Below, piece after piece: positions 53,532 through 62,779 of a stretch of 64,000 bases of DNA. Under the pieces are notes generated by a model. The model did no database searches, had not been told where the DNA came from, and saw nothing but the letters and a program-made list of their open reading frames with translations. The stretch is from NCBI GenBank assembly GCA_027945135.1, contig CP116038.1:62001-126000 (forward strand), in the 5' to 3' direction. The DNA comes from Candidatus Phytoplasma oryzae. Lineage in GTDB: Bacteria; Bacillota_I; Bacilli_A; Acholeplasmatales; Acholeplasmataceae. Position numbers and translations under genes: made by a program. Positions within the stretch are counted from its first letter, which is position 1. Each line of letters starts with the position of its first letter.

Positions 53532-56500
53532 TTATTTTTCTATTGTAAAATTCTCTATAAGAGCATAATTATTTTCTTTAATAATAACTAAATTAGTTGT
53601 CACATGAGGCAAAATATTAATTATTCTTTGGGGCGGAACAGCAAGAATAAACTGAATTTTTAATTCATTAAAAAAAGACATCATCGCATCTATTCTATTT
53701 TCATCCATATTATTAAAAGCTTCATCAAATAAAACTAAACATCCTTTTTCATAACTATTTTCAAATAATAATTGTTCAAAACAAATAGCAATTATAATAT
53801 AAAATGGTACTTGAGTTTCTCCACCTGATTTTTCTCTAAAAACTTTGGAAAATAAAGATAAATTACCATTTTGATCTTTTATCTGAATATCGTAACTTAA
53901 ATAATTTCTATAATCTAAAAATTCATAAGTTAATAACTCAGTTTCTTTATTAAAAGACATTATTTTATGAAACAATTCATCTAGTAAAATTTTTTTATAA
54001 TCATCCATATTGTTTTCAAATAAGTCGGTTTCTTTTCGATCATCATTTTCCATAAATATTGAAAAATATTTTTGATATTCTGGATTTTCAGATGGTTTAG
54101 TAATAATTTTATAATAATCGTTACCAAAAGGTCTATTTTTTAAAATTTCATTTAATTTTTGAATTTGATATAAAGTTTTTTCCAAACTTTCTTTTAATTT
54201 ATTTATAAATTCTTCTTTAAAAATTATCTCTATTTTAAAACTTAACTCTTTAGCTTCTTGTTCATAATTAATAAGATTTTTTAAATATATTAAGTTATAT
54301 TCTTTAATAAAATAATCTATATTTTCAATTTTAGCATCTACATTAATCAAATTATTTTTTTCTATATATGAACTCATTTGACTAATAATATCTATTTTGT
54401 ATTTACTATTTTGTTTTTCTATTGCTATAAGAGATTCTTTAATATTGATCAAAATACTATCATAATTTTTTTTATATTTGAATAAATAATTTTGTAATTG
54501 AATTTTAGCTGATTCAATATCAATTATTTCTTTTTTTTCTTCATCTTGTAATTCTTTTTCTATTTTTAATAATTCTTCATTATTTAAGAAAATTTTTTTT
54601 TTTATATTAACAATTTTATTTTTGTTTTCAGCGATATTTAACAAAATATTATCTATTTTTTCTTTTAATTGTTTTTTATCTTCTTGTATATTTTTTATTT
54701 GTTTTTCTATATCTACAAAATAAGGATTTAATTTTATTTTTTTTATTTCATTTTCTATTTTATCTATTTCCGTTAAACTTTCTGATAATTGTTTTTTCCA
54801 AAGAATATAATCTGAAATCGAAAAAGAAGATAAATTTATTTTGTTTAATAAAAATATCAATTCTTCTTTTTTTTTAAAATAATTTTGTTGATTAATTAAC
54901 TCATATTCTAATTTATTTATTTCTTCTAAAAAAATTTGTTTTTGTATTTTTTTAGCATACATACCTATAAAAGGAATTTTATAAGTTTTAGGATTTAATT
55001 GTTGAGCAGTAAAATTGCTATATAACATACCTTGAGGAGTGATAGCTGTTTTATGTTTTTTTAAATTTGAAGTTTTCAATTCACATATTATATGAGATAA
55101 TAATAAATTAACATATTTAATAGCTTGTTTATTATCAGATTTAATTTTAGATGCTAAACTTTCATCATTATAACTAATAAAAGGAATTTTATCTATATTC
55201 ACCAATCCTACATCATAAATTTTCTCAATAGATTGAAATTTCTCATATATATTTAAAGCTTGATCAAAAAAATTAGAATCAATTATTAAATTAAATTTTC
55301 TTTTACCTAAAATACCTTCTATTGAATTTCTCCATAATTCTTCTTTAACTTCTATCAATTCACAAAGAGGATGAATATTAATTATTTTATTATATTTTAA
55401 AAATAAATTTTCTTGGATTTTATTTATTAATTTAGTAATATTTGGATTATAATTAAAAAAAATACCATTTAATTTTTCTATTCCAAAATTTTTCTCTAAA
55501 ATTTCTTTTTTTAATTTAATCATTTTATTATTAATATCGTTTTTTTCAATATTAACAGAAATTTTTATTTTATATAATTGTTCAGATATATCTGAAAAAT
55601 TTTTTTGTAAAATTAAATATTTATTATCTTTAATATGACTTTTTAAAAAAATATTTATTTTTTCTATATAATCAATTATAATTTTATCTTTTGTTAAATG
55701 AGATAATTTTTCTAAAATTTTTAATTCTTCTTTTATTTTATTTTGATATTTAAATATTTTTTCTTCTAAAATTTCAACAATTTTTTTTTTTTTTTTAAAA
55801 TTTTCTGCATCATTATAATATAAAACATTAGAACTATCTTTTCGTAAAGATATTTTTAATTCTAATATTTTTTCATTTATTTGTTCTAAATATAAATTTG
55901 TTTGTTCCTTTTGAAAAAAAAAATTTTTAATTTCTATTTTTAAATATTCTTTTTCATTTTCTAATTTTTGCAAAATATCTTTTATTTTTTTAGATAAAAT
56001 AATTTTTTGAACAAAAAAAATAATTTTTTTTTGATTTTTTAATAATTTTATTTTTTCATGAAATTCTATTATTTTTGTTAATTTGTCTATTTTTTCCTTT
56101 TCTATTTCTATTTGTTTTTCTATTTTTTTAAGTTGCTGAACACTATTTTTTAAACTCATAATGTTAATAGGATTTTCTTCTAAAAGAAAATCAAAAACAA
56201 AATTTTGCAAATTTAAAGGTTTAAATGCTAAAGCTTTAGGTAAAATTTTTATATATTTTTGAACATTAATTTTTAAATAATCTTCAAGATTTTTTTGATA
56301 ACTTTTTTTAGTATCAAAAAAATCAAATTTTTCAAATTTATTTTTAAAAAAATTACGAACTTGTTGAATATTTTTTGGTTTATTATCTGATATCAAAGTA
56401 TCTTTTTCTAATTTAAAATCATTTAAGATATAAAACTTTTCTTTTAAAATTCCTTTATAAGGTAATTCTAAAACACAACCTATAAGAGTATATTTAGATG

Positions 56501-56819
56501 ATTTTTCACTATAAAATTCTAAAACAATATGTGTAATAACATCTTTATTTCTTAAAAATTCTCTATTTTCTGCTCCTATTTTTCCTTTTATATAATTTTC
56601 TAGAGAACGTTTAGCATTTTCATTAGCAGCTATATTAAATTTAGTACCAAATTTTCCACCTATTAAAATATACTGCAAAGCATCTAATAAAGTAGATTTA
56701 CCAACACCATTTTCTCCTGAAATCAAAGTATTATCTTTAATATCTATAGTTTGTAAAGAAAAAAGATGCCAATTTATTAATTGTATTTTAGTTAATTTTT
56801 TCATTTTTATATCTATCAT
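53532..56819 (-). CDS. SMC-like ATPase resembling JetC/MksB (Wadjet-type condensin)
   Basis: A 1095-residue SMC-like protein. An N-terminal half-ATPase has LINWHLFSLQTID and Walker A SGENGVGKSTLLDALQ (GENGVGKS at 35-42). Long coiled coils (about 225-450 and 640-960) flank a central hinge-like domain. The C-terminal half-ATPase shows the signature KSGGETQVPFY (about 997-1007), Walker B CLVLFDEAFNNMD (about 1027-1039) and a final ILAVPPQR. The SGGETQxPFY and DEAFxxMDExR forms are those of JetC/MksB rather than SMC, RecN or SbcC. It lies 48 nt after a small JetB-like gene. The kleisin and TOPRIM nuclease partners are not seen. Confidence 0.82.
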   Translation of the reverse strand: MIDIKMKKLTKIQLINWHLFSLQTIDIKDNTLISGENGVGKSTLLDALQYILIGGKFGTKFNIAANENAKRSLENYIKGKIGAENREFLRNKDVITHIVLEFYSEKSSKYTLIGCVLELPYKGILKEKFYILNDFKLEKDTLISDNKPKNIQQVRNFFKNKFEKFDFFDTKKSYQKNLEDYLKINVQKYIKILPKALAFKPLNLQNFVFDFLLEENPINIMSLKNSVQQLKKIEKQIEIEKEKIDKLTKIIEFHEKIKLLKNQKKIIFFVQKIILSKKIKDILQKLENEKEYLKIEIKNFFFQKEQTNLYLEQINEKILELKISLRKDSSNVLYYNDAENFKKKKKIVEILEEKIFKYQNKIKEELKILEKLSHLTKDKIIIDYIEKINIFLKSHIKDNKYLILQKNFSDISEQLYKIKISVNIEKNDINNKMIKLKKEILEKNFGIEKLNGIFFNYNPNITKLINKIQENLFLKYNKIINIHPLCELIEVKEELWRNSIEGILGKRKFNLIIDSNFFDQALNIYEKFQSIEKIYDVGLVNIDKIPFISYNDESLASKIKSDNKQAIKYVNLLLSHIICELKTSNLKKHKTAITPQGMLYSNFTAQQLNPKTYKIPFIGMYAKKIQKQIFLEEINKLEYELINQQNYFKKKEELIFLLNKINLSSFSISDYILWKKQLSESLTEIDKIENEIKKIKLNPYFVDIEKQIKNIQEDKKQLKEKIDNILLNIAENKNKIVNIKKKIFLNNEELLKIEKELQDEEKKEIIDIESAKIQLQNYLFKYKKNYDSILINIKESLIAIEKQNSKYKIDIISQMSSYIEKNNLINVDAKIENIDYFIKEYNLIYLKNLINYEQEAKELSFKIEIIFKEEFINKLKESLEKTLYQIQKLNEILKNRPFGNDYYKIITKPSENPEYQKYFSIFMENDDRKETDLFENNMDDYKKILLDELFHKIMSFNKETELLTYEFLDYRNYLSYDIQIKDQNGNLSLFSKVFREKSGGETQVPFYIIIAICFEQLLFENSYEKGCLVLFDEAFNNMDENRIDAMMSFFNELKIQFILAVPPQRIINILPHVTTNLVIIKENNYALIENFTIEK

Positions 56820-56867
56820 TTTTATTTTTATTTTAAATTAATTATTTATATTTATAAAAAAATTTAT

Positions 56868-57497
56868 TTATATTTCAACATTTAAATTCAACATTTTTTG
56901 ATATTGTTGAACTATTTCTAAATCTATTAAATAAATTATAGTAGGGTAAATATTAATAATCAAATCTTCAGGTAAATTATTGTTTATATTTTGATTTTCT
57001 TGAAAATCTATAATATTATATTTTTGTAATATTAATAAAATTTTTTTCATTTTTTCTTTATTCATCTTTTTAACTTCTGTATAACCAATATTACCCAATT
57101 CTTGATAAATATCTTGAAGATTTATTTTTATAATAGAATTCGAAAAATTAGGATCCTTTTTATTATAAAAAAGTATACATACTACTAATAAAACTAAACT
57201 TTCTTCTTTATTTAACTTCATTTTATTAGAATTTTGTTTACTTTTGATAAAAATAACTTCATTTTCATTTTCAATTTTAAATTCAAAATCTGCTAATCGG
57301 AAAAAGAAATCGAAAATATTTTTATGTAAAATAATAAAGTGATAATCATCTATATCTATTTTTTTCTTAATAGTTATAAAATTTACTCTTAATAATTTAT
57401 TTATAATTCTAGATAAATTTTTTATTTCTTTATCTTGAAACTTTTCTAATTTTTTAGTAAATTCATACAAAGATTTTAAATTTTCTTTTTCACTCAA
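56868..57497 (-). CDS. JetB/MksE-like (DUF4194-type) partner of the SMC-like ATPase
   Basis: A 209-residue protein directly upstream of the JetC-like gene. Features recalling JetB/MksE winged-helix subunits are an early LLRVNFITIKK...YHFIILHKNIFDFFF stretch, the central KLNKEESLVLLVVCILFYN (about 94-112), and a C-terminal helical region ending in a hydrophobic strand pair (IINIYPTIIYLIDL). MksE-type subunits bind the kleisin that closes the SMC ring. The assignment rests on position plus weak motif resemblance. No kleisin candidate lies upstream: the next gene on this side is a HAD phosphatase. Confidence 0.6.
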   Translation of the reverse strand: MSEKENLKSLYEFTKKLEKFQDKEIKNLSRIINKLLRVNFITIKKKIDIDDYHFIILHKNIFDFFFRLADFEFKIENENEVIFIKSKQNSNKMKLNKEESLVLLVVCILFYNKKDPNFSNSIIKINLQDIYQELGNIGYTEVKKMNKEKMKKILLILQKYNIIDFQENQNINNNLPEDLIINIYPTIIYLIDLEIVQQYQKMLNLNVEI

Positions 57498-57740
57498 ATA
57501 TATTATTTTCTCCTTAAAATATAAATTAAAAAAAATTTTATTATTTATTTATAAAAAAATTTTGAAAAATTTTATAATAAAAAATATACAAAAAATTATT
57601 TATAGAAAATATATAATTAATTATTAAATTAATTAAATATATAAAAAAACAAAATATAAAATTTTATTAGATAAAATCTATTTTTTTAAAATAAATATTT
57701 ATATTTATAAAAAAAAATAAAATATTAAATTAAAATATTT

Positions 57741-58529
57741 TTAAACAAGATCATTTTTTTTAAAAAAATCAAAAATTTTATTTTCCTCGATATGAGGAGT
57801 AACAAAAATTGAATTTTTTTTTAAAAAATCATATTGGCTATTACCCATAACAACAGAAATGTCAGCTTGTTCTAACATTTCTTTGTCATTGCAACCATCG
57901 CCAACACAAATTAATTCATATTCAGGATGTTTTTCTTTTATTTTTCGAATACCAAAAAATTTATTAATTTCTTTTAAAGTTAAATCTATATGTTGATCCC
58001 AATAATATTTATTAAAATAATCAATATTATTCAACACATCTTTAACTTTATCAGATTCTAAGCCAAATATATTCATCATATAAACTTTTTCTTTCAAATG
58101 AAAAAAATTATCTATAGGTGTATCAATCATTCTATTCCATTTTTTAATAAAAGGTAAATTCTCAATATTACCATTATGTAATAAAGCTTCTTTTTCGTGA
58201 CCTATATTATTTACCACTACTTTGTATGAATTAATTTTTTTTATTAAGTCTATAATTTTATCCCGAGGAATAGGATTTTCATCGATAATTTTATTATTTT
58301 TTATAGTAATAGCTCCATTAGATAATATAAAATATTTAAAATAAGGAAGTATTTTATTTATTATATTTAAATTTTTATAATTTCTACCAGTTGCTATACC
58401 TAAAATTGTATCAGGTTGTATAGATAATTCATAAATAAGCCTCTCAGTTTGAGTTAAAACCTCTTTTTTATTATTACTATACAAAGTTTCATCAACATCA
58501 AAAAAAAATATTCTTTTCTTTTTTATTAT
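57741..58529 (-). CDS. Cof-type HAD phosphatase
   Basis: Sugar- or nucleotide-phosphate phosphatase of the Cof subfamily. An in-frame TTG at 58484 would give 247 residues but cut off the catalytic site: upstream in the same frame the codons read IIKKKRIFFFDVDETLYSNN, holding motif I DVDET. AGGAGGAA lies 3-6 nt before ATA at 58527-58529, so ATA is the likely start and the product has 262 residues. Also visible are IATGRN (motif II region), a cap domain, and VGDGCNDKEMLEQ (motif IV). Motif I usually ends DGT; here it is DET. Confidence 0.85.
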   Translation of the reverse strand: MIKKKRIFFFDVDETLYSNNKKEVLTQTERLIYELSIQPDTILGIATGRNYKNLNIINKILPYFKYFILSNGAITIKNNKIIDENPIPRDKIIDLIKKINSYKVVVNNIGHEKEALLHNGNIENLPFIKKWNRMIDTPIDNFFHLKEKVYMMNIFGLESDKVKDVLNNIDYFNKYYWDQHIDLTLKEINKFFGIRKIKEKHPEYELICVGDGCNDKEMLEQADISVVMGNSQYDFLKKNSIFVTPHIEENKIFDFFKKNDLV

Positions 58530-58540
58530 TTGTTCCTCCT

Positions 58541-59232
58541 TTAAAAAAATGAAATATTAAAAAAAATAATTTAACTAATTTATTATATTTTTTATTTTAA
58601 TTAATTTATCAAAAAAATTTAAAAAATAAAAAATAGAATTAATAATAATTATTATAACAAAAAAAATACACAAGACATTTAGTATTAATCATCACATAAA
58701 AATAATAAAATTTATTTATTCTTTATTTTTAAATTTTGAATATTTAATTTATTTGGACAAAAAACATAAAATAATTTTAAATTAATATTGCTTTCTTGCA
58801 TTTTATTTGCATTTATTTAAAATAAATATAATAATTTATAAAATATTTTTAAATATAATTAAATAAAAAAATAATTTTATATTTTTATAATATATAAAAA
58901 TAATAATTTTAATCATTTTAAAAATATAATTAAAAAATTTTAATTAATCTTCATTAATCTATTGAAAAAATTTTTATAATATAAATAAAATAAAAAAATT
59001 TAAACATTATTATCATAAATTTAAATAAAATAATTTCAAAATAAAAATTTTTAAATAAATTAAAATTATATTTAAATATAAAGATAATATATTTATTTAT
59101 AAAAATTGCAATATTTTGAAGATTTTTTTTAATTAGAAACAATAAAAATGATAAAATTATAGTATAAAGTTATTTATTTTTTATATATAATCTAAATAAA
59201 TATATTTATTGATTATTTATAAAAAAAATTTT
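58541..59232 (+). other. About 690-nt AT-rich gap
   Basis: Between the HAD gene (leftward) and nusA (rightward). It is nearly pure A/T with many short ORF fragments in all frames. I see no gene or RNA until the hairpins at 59233. rimP, which often precedes nusA, is not here. Confidence 0.5.
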
Positions 59233-59385
59233 AAAGTGGTTATATAGATAATATTTTATCATTAACCGCTTTAATTAATTTTAAAGATATTTTGGAAGAT
59301 AATTTAAATTTTATATTAAAAATAAAAAAATTTAAAATTTTCAAGTGGTTATATAGATAATAATATTTTTTATCATTAACCACTT
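59233..59385 (+). promoter_or_regulatory. Two tandem similar hairpins before nusA
   Basis: Hairpin 1 (59233-59272) and hairpin 2 (59343-59385) share AAGTGGTTATATAGATAAT and the return arm. Arms AAGTGGTTA/TAACCACTT are perfect in copy 2. In copy 1 the return arm has G for A, giving a G.U pair, so pairing is kept. The copies are about 110 nt apart and the second ends 76 nt before nusA. They could be leader attenuators or protein-binding sites. Confidence 0.6.
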
Positions 59386-59461
59386 TTTAATTAATTTTAA
59401 GACAATTAAATTTTAATAAATTAAAAAGTATTAAAAGAAAGAAGTTAATTCAGAAAACATT

Positions 59462-60541
59462 ATGAAAGCTAAAAATTTTTTAGAAAATATAGATAAATTA
59501 GCACAAGAATATGAATTAAATCGTATACAAGTTTTAGAAGCATTAAAAATAGGTTTAATTTCAGGTTGTAAAAAAAATTATCAAGTTAAAAATTGTTGTG
59601 TTTCTTTTGATACAGATTATCAAGAATTTTTTGTATATAAACAATATTTAGTTATTGATTCTTTAAATGAAAAAAAAAATAATGATCATAATTCTCAAAT
59701 TAACTTTAAAAAAAATAGTTTGATGGAATTAAAAGAAGCTCAAAAAATAAAAAAAAATGTTCAAATAGGAGAAATTATTGATATATTAGTAGATCCTAAA
59801 GAATTTAATTTTTACGCTAGTAAAGAATTTAAAAACAAGTTTAATGAAGAATTAATTAAAAAAAGAAGAACAAATATTTTTAATTTTTTTAAAAAATATG
59901 AAAATAAAATAATAAGTGCAGAAATTATTTCAATTAATAACAAAAGTTTTACTCTTAAATTAGAAAAAAATATAACTACTTTTTTATTAAAAAAAGAAAC
60001 TCTTTTAAATGATAACTTCGATATAAACGAAAGAATTCAAGTTTATGTTGTTAAAGTCCAAGAAAAAAATAAAAATTTAGATATTTTAGTAAGTCGTAAA
60101 AATCCTAATTTTATTAAAGAAATATTTTATGAATTTATTCCTGAAATTCAAGAAGGAATTGTAAAAATTATGGGATTAGGACGAGAACCTTCTATAAGAA
60201 CTAAAATAGGATTGCTGTCTACAAATGACAAAGTAGATGCTATTGGTTCTTGTATTGGAGAAAAAAGCGCTAGAATTAAAAGTATTCTGAATATTTTAAA
60301 TGGAGAAAAAATTAATTTATTTTTATGGAGCGAAGATATTAAAGAATTAGTAATTAACTCTTTAAAACCTGCTGAAATTGATAAAATAATTTTTATAAAT
60401 AAAAATAAAAAAGAAGTTTTAGTTTCTGTTTTACAAGAACAAGCGCCTTTAGCTATTGGAAAATTAGGAATTAACTTAAAATTATCTTCTAAAGCTATTA
60501 ATTGGAATATTAAAATAGAAATTATAAAAAAAAATAATTAA
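59462..60541 (+). CDS. nusA: Transcription factor NusA
   Basis: Binds RNA polymerase and modulates pausing, termination and antitermination. The 359 residues are about the size of other mollicute NusA proteins, with no C-terminal acidic repeats. The N-terminal polymerase-binding domain runs to about 135, an S1 domain follows (IISAEIISINNKSFTLKLE), then two KH domains, the first marked by EIQEGIVKIMGLGREPSIRT and IGSCIGEKSARIKSILN. It leads the nusA-infB-rbfA set. rimP is absent upstream, and the small ylxR/ylxQ genes usual between nusA and infB are missing. Confidence 0.93.
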   Translation: MKAKNFLENIDKLAQEYELNRIQVLEALKIGLISGCKKNYQVKNCCVSFDTDYQEFFVYKQYLVIDSLNEKKNNDHNSQINFKKNSLMELKEAQKIKKNVQIGEIIDILVDPKEFNFYASKEFKNKFNEELIKKRRTNIFNFFKKYENKIISAEIISINNKSFTLKLEKNITTFLLKKETLLNDNFDINERIQVYVVKVQEKNKNLDILVSRKNPNFIKEIFYEFIPEIQEGIVKIMGLGREPSIRTKIGLLSTNDKVDAIGSCIGEKSARIKSILNILNGEKINLFLWSEDIKELVINSLKPAEIDKIIFINKNKKEVLVSVLQEQAPLAIGKLGINLKLSSKAINWNIKIEIIKKNN

Positions 60542-60584
60542 AAATATTTTTATTAAAAAATTTTATAAAGGAGAAAATAAAAAA

Positions 60585-62411
60585 ATGAATGATAAAAATA
60601 AAGAATATATTTTTAATTCTGAACATAAAATAAAAGATTTAGCTGATGCTTTAAAAGTTTCTAATTTTTTTTTAATAAAAAAATGTATTGATTTAGGCTT
60701 AGAAGTCAGTAATATTAATCAGAATCTGGATCAAAAAATAATAAAATTATTATCTAATAATTTAAATATAAAAATGACTTTTCAAAATAAAGAAAAAGAA
60801 AATAATAAATCAAAACAAAATTTTAAAATAAAAGAAGAAAAAGAAAAAGAAAATAATAAATCAAAACAAAATTTTAACATACAAGAAGAAAAAGAAATGA
60901 TAAAAAGAGCTCCTATAGTAATTATAATGGGACATGTAAATCATGGAAAAACTACTTTGCTAGATGTAATTAGAAAAATAAAAACAGTTGAAAAAGAATT
61001 CGGAGGAATCACACAACATATAGGAGCATATGAAATAATTTATAACAACAAAGAAAAAATAACTTTTATAGATAGTCCAGGTCATGAAGCTTTTTTTAAA
61101 ATGCGTTCTAGAGGGGCTAAAATAACTGATATTTGTCTTTTAGTCGTTGCTGCAGATGATGGAATAAAAGAACAAACAATAGAATCTATTAAACATGCGC
61201 AAAAATATCAAGTAGATATTATTGTTGTTATTAACAAAATTGATAAACCAAATAATCAAAAAGAAAATATAATGTCTGAATTGTCTAAATTCGATTTAAT
61301 TCCAGAAGAATGGGGAGGAAAAACTATTTATGTTGAAATTTCAGCTTTAAAAAATCAAGGAATAGATAAATTATTAAGTCTTATTATATTATTGAGAGAT
61401 ATGAAAAATATTAAAACAAATATAAAAAAATTACCAAAAGGTGTTGTATTAGAAGCAGGATTAGATAAAAACAAAGGTCCTGTTGCTACTTTGATTTCTT
61501 TTCAAGGTATATTAAAAATAGGTCATTTTATAGTTATTGAAGATTTTTTTGGAAAAATTCGTTCAATAGAATGTGATTCTGGCAAAAAAATTAAACAAGC
61601 ATTTCCTTCTCAACCGGTTTTAGTTTCTGGATTGCCCAAAGTACCTGAAGCTGGAGATAATTTTGTTATTTATCAAAATATAAAAAAAGTGAAAAAAATA
61701 GTAGAAGAAAAAAAACATATCATTTTATCAAAAAATCAAAAAGAAGAAAAATTAAACAATTTAAATGAAGAAAATGTTTTTGAATTAAATGAAGAAAAAA
61801 AAGAAAAAATTATTAATTTAATTTTAAAAACAGATCAAAAAGGAAGTATCGATGCTATAAAAAAATCTATAGAAAAAATAAAAAACAATAATATTAAAAT
61901 AAAATTTGTCAAAACTTCAGTTGGAATGATTAATATTAATGATATTAAATTAGCACAAACATTTAATGCTATTTTAATCGGTTTTAATATTATTGTAAGC
62001 AATGATATTTACAAAATAGCCAAAAATTCTAAAATAAAAATAAAAAATTATAAAATTTTATACGAAATTGTAGAAGATATAGAAAATGAATTAAAAAAAA
62101 TGAAAGAACCTATATTTATAGATAAACTAACTGGTCAAGCTGAAGTTAGAAAAATATTTAATATAAGTTCTATAGGAACTATTGCTGGATGTTATGTAAT
62201 AAAAGGAGATATTTTTAACAATACTATAGCAAAAATTATACGTGATCATAAAATAATTGCACAAGATAAAGTAATCTCTTTAAAACATTTACAAAAAAAC
62301 ATTTCACAAGCTAGTCAAAATCATGAATGCGGTATTTTACTAGAAAAATTTCATGATTTCCAATTAAAAGACATAATTGAAACTTACCAAAAAGAGAAAG
62401 TTGAGTGTTAA
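60585..62411 (+). CDS. infB: Translation initiation factor IF-2
   Basis: GTPase that places fMet-tRNA on the 30S subunit. The 608 residues include a short N-terminal domain, a lysine/asparagine linker, the GTPase with GHVNHGKTT (about 117-125), DSPGHEAF (about 163-170), NKID and SALKNQG, then domains II-IV ending QASQNHECGILLEKFHDF, the C2 fMet-tRNA pocket region. The linker has a direct repeat: KEKENNKSKQNF occurs twice (about residues 69-103), a recent in-frame duplication. It starts 43 nt after nusA with GGAG upstream. Confidence 0.97.
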   Translation: MNDKNKEYIFNSEHKIKDLADALKVSNFFLIKKCIDLGLEVSNINQNLDQKIIKLLSNNLNIKMTFQNKEKENNKSKQNFKIKEEKEKENNKSKQNFNIQEEKEMIKRAPIVIIMGHVNHGKTTLLDVIRKIKTVEKEFGGITQHIGAYEIIYNNKEKITFIDSPGHEAFFKMRSRGAKITDICLLVVAADDGIKEQTIESIKHAQKYQVDIIVVINKIDKPNNQKENIMSELSKFDLIPEEWGGKTIYVEISALKNQGIDKLLSLIILLRDMKNIKTNIKKLPKGVVLEAGLDKNKGPVATLISFQGILKIGHFIVIEDFFGKIRSIECDSGKKIKQAFPSQPVLVSGLPKVPEAGDNFVIYQNIKKVKKIVEEKKHIILSKNQKEEKLNNLNEENVFELNEEKKEKIINLILKTDQKGSIDAIKKSIEKIKNNNIKIKFVKTSVGMININDIKLAQTFNAILIGFNIIVSNDIYKIAKNSKIKIKNYKILYEIVEDIENELKKMKEPIFIDKLTGQAEVRKIFNISSIGTIAGCYVIKGDIFNNTIAKIIRDHKIIAQDKVISLKHLQKNISQASQNHECGILLEKFHDFQLKDIIETYQKEKVEC

Positions 62412-62417
62412 TCCAAA

Positions 62418-62765
62418 ATGAATAATATTTATATTCAAAGAACAACTAATTCTATTAAAGAATTAATAGTTGGTATTATTAACAACATTATTCAAAATGA
62501 TAAAATACAACATATTAACATTACTGATGTAGAATTAACTAAAGATGTATCTTTTAGTACGATTTACTATACTATTTTAGAAAATTCAAATGAAAATTTA
62601 TTATTAGTGTCTAAATTACTAGAAGAAAATAAAAAAAAAATTAAAGCACAATTAGCAAATAAGTTAAAAAATATAAAAAAAATACCTTCCTTGATATTTA
62701 AATACGATAAATCTTATGAAAATGGTAATAAAATTGATAAAATTTTAAAAAAAATTAAAAAATAA
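62418..62765 (+). CDS. rbfA: Ribosome-binding factor A
   Basis: A 115-residue 30S maturation factor. It begins QRTTNSIKELIVGIINNIIQ, matching the usual R....I...I..II...., and contains ITDVELTKDVSFSTIYYTIL, the KH-like core. It starts 6 nt after infB and is clearly in the same operon. The C terminus (PSLIFKYDKSYENGNKIDKIL) matches the P.L.F..D.S...G..I..LL pattern. Confidence 0.93.
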   Translation: MNNIYIQRTTNSIKELIVGIINNIIQNDKIQHINITDVELTKDVSFSTIYYTILENSNENLLLVSKLLEENKKKIKAQLANKLKNIKKIPSLIFKYDKSYENGNKIDKILKKIKK

Positions 62766-62779
62766 AATAGGATTAATAA

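Noticed and set aside
53532-56819. Large coiled-coil gene as SbcC, RecN or chromosomal SMC
   Set aside because: The SGGETQVPFY signature and DEAFNNMDENR Walker B are of the JetC/MksB type, and no SbcD neighbour exists.
53302-57497. Complete Wadjet system beside tRNA-Ser
   Set aside because: Only JetB- and JetC-like genes are present; the spaces on both sides (53395-53531 and 57498-57740) are too small for JetA or JetD.
58954-59142. 62-residue minus-strand ORF in the gap before nusA
   Set aside because: Composition is only Phe/Ile/Lys/Asn from AT-rich DNA; no ribosome-binding site or recognisable feature.
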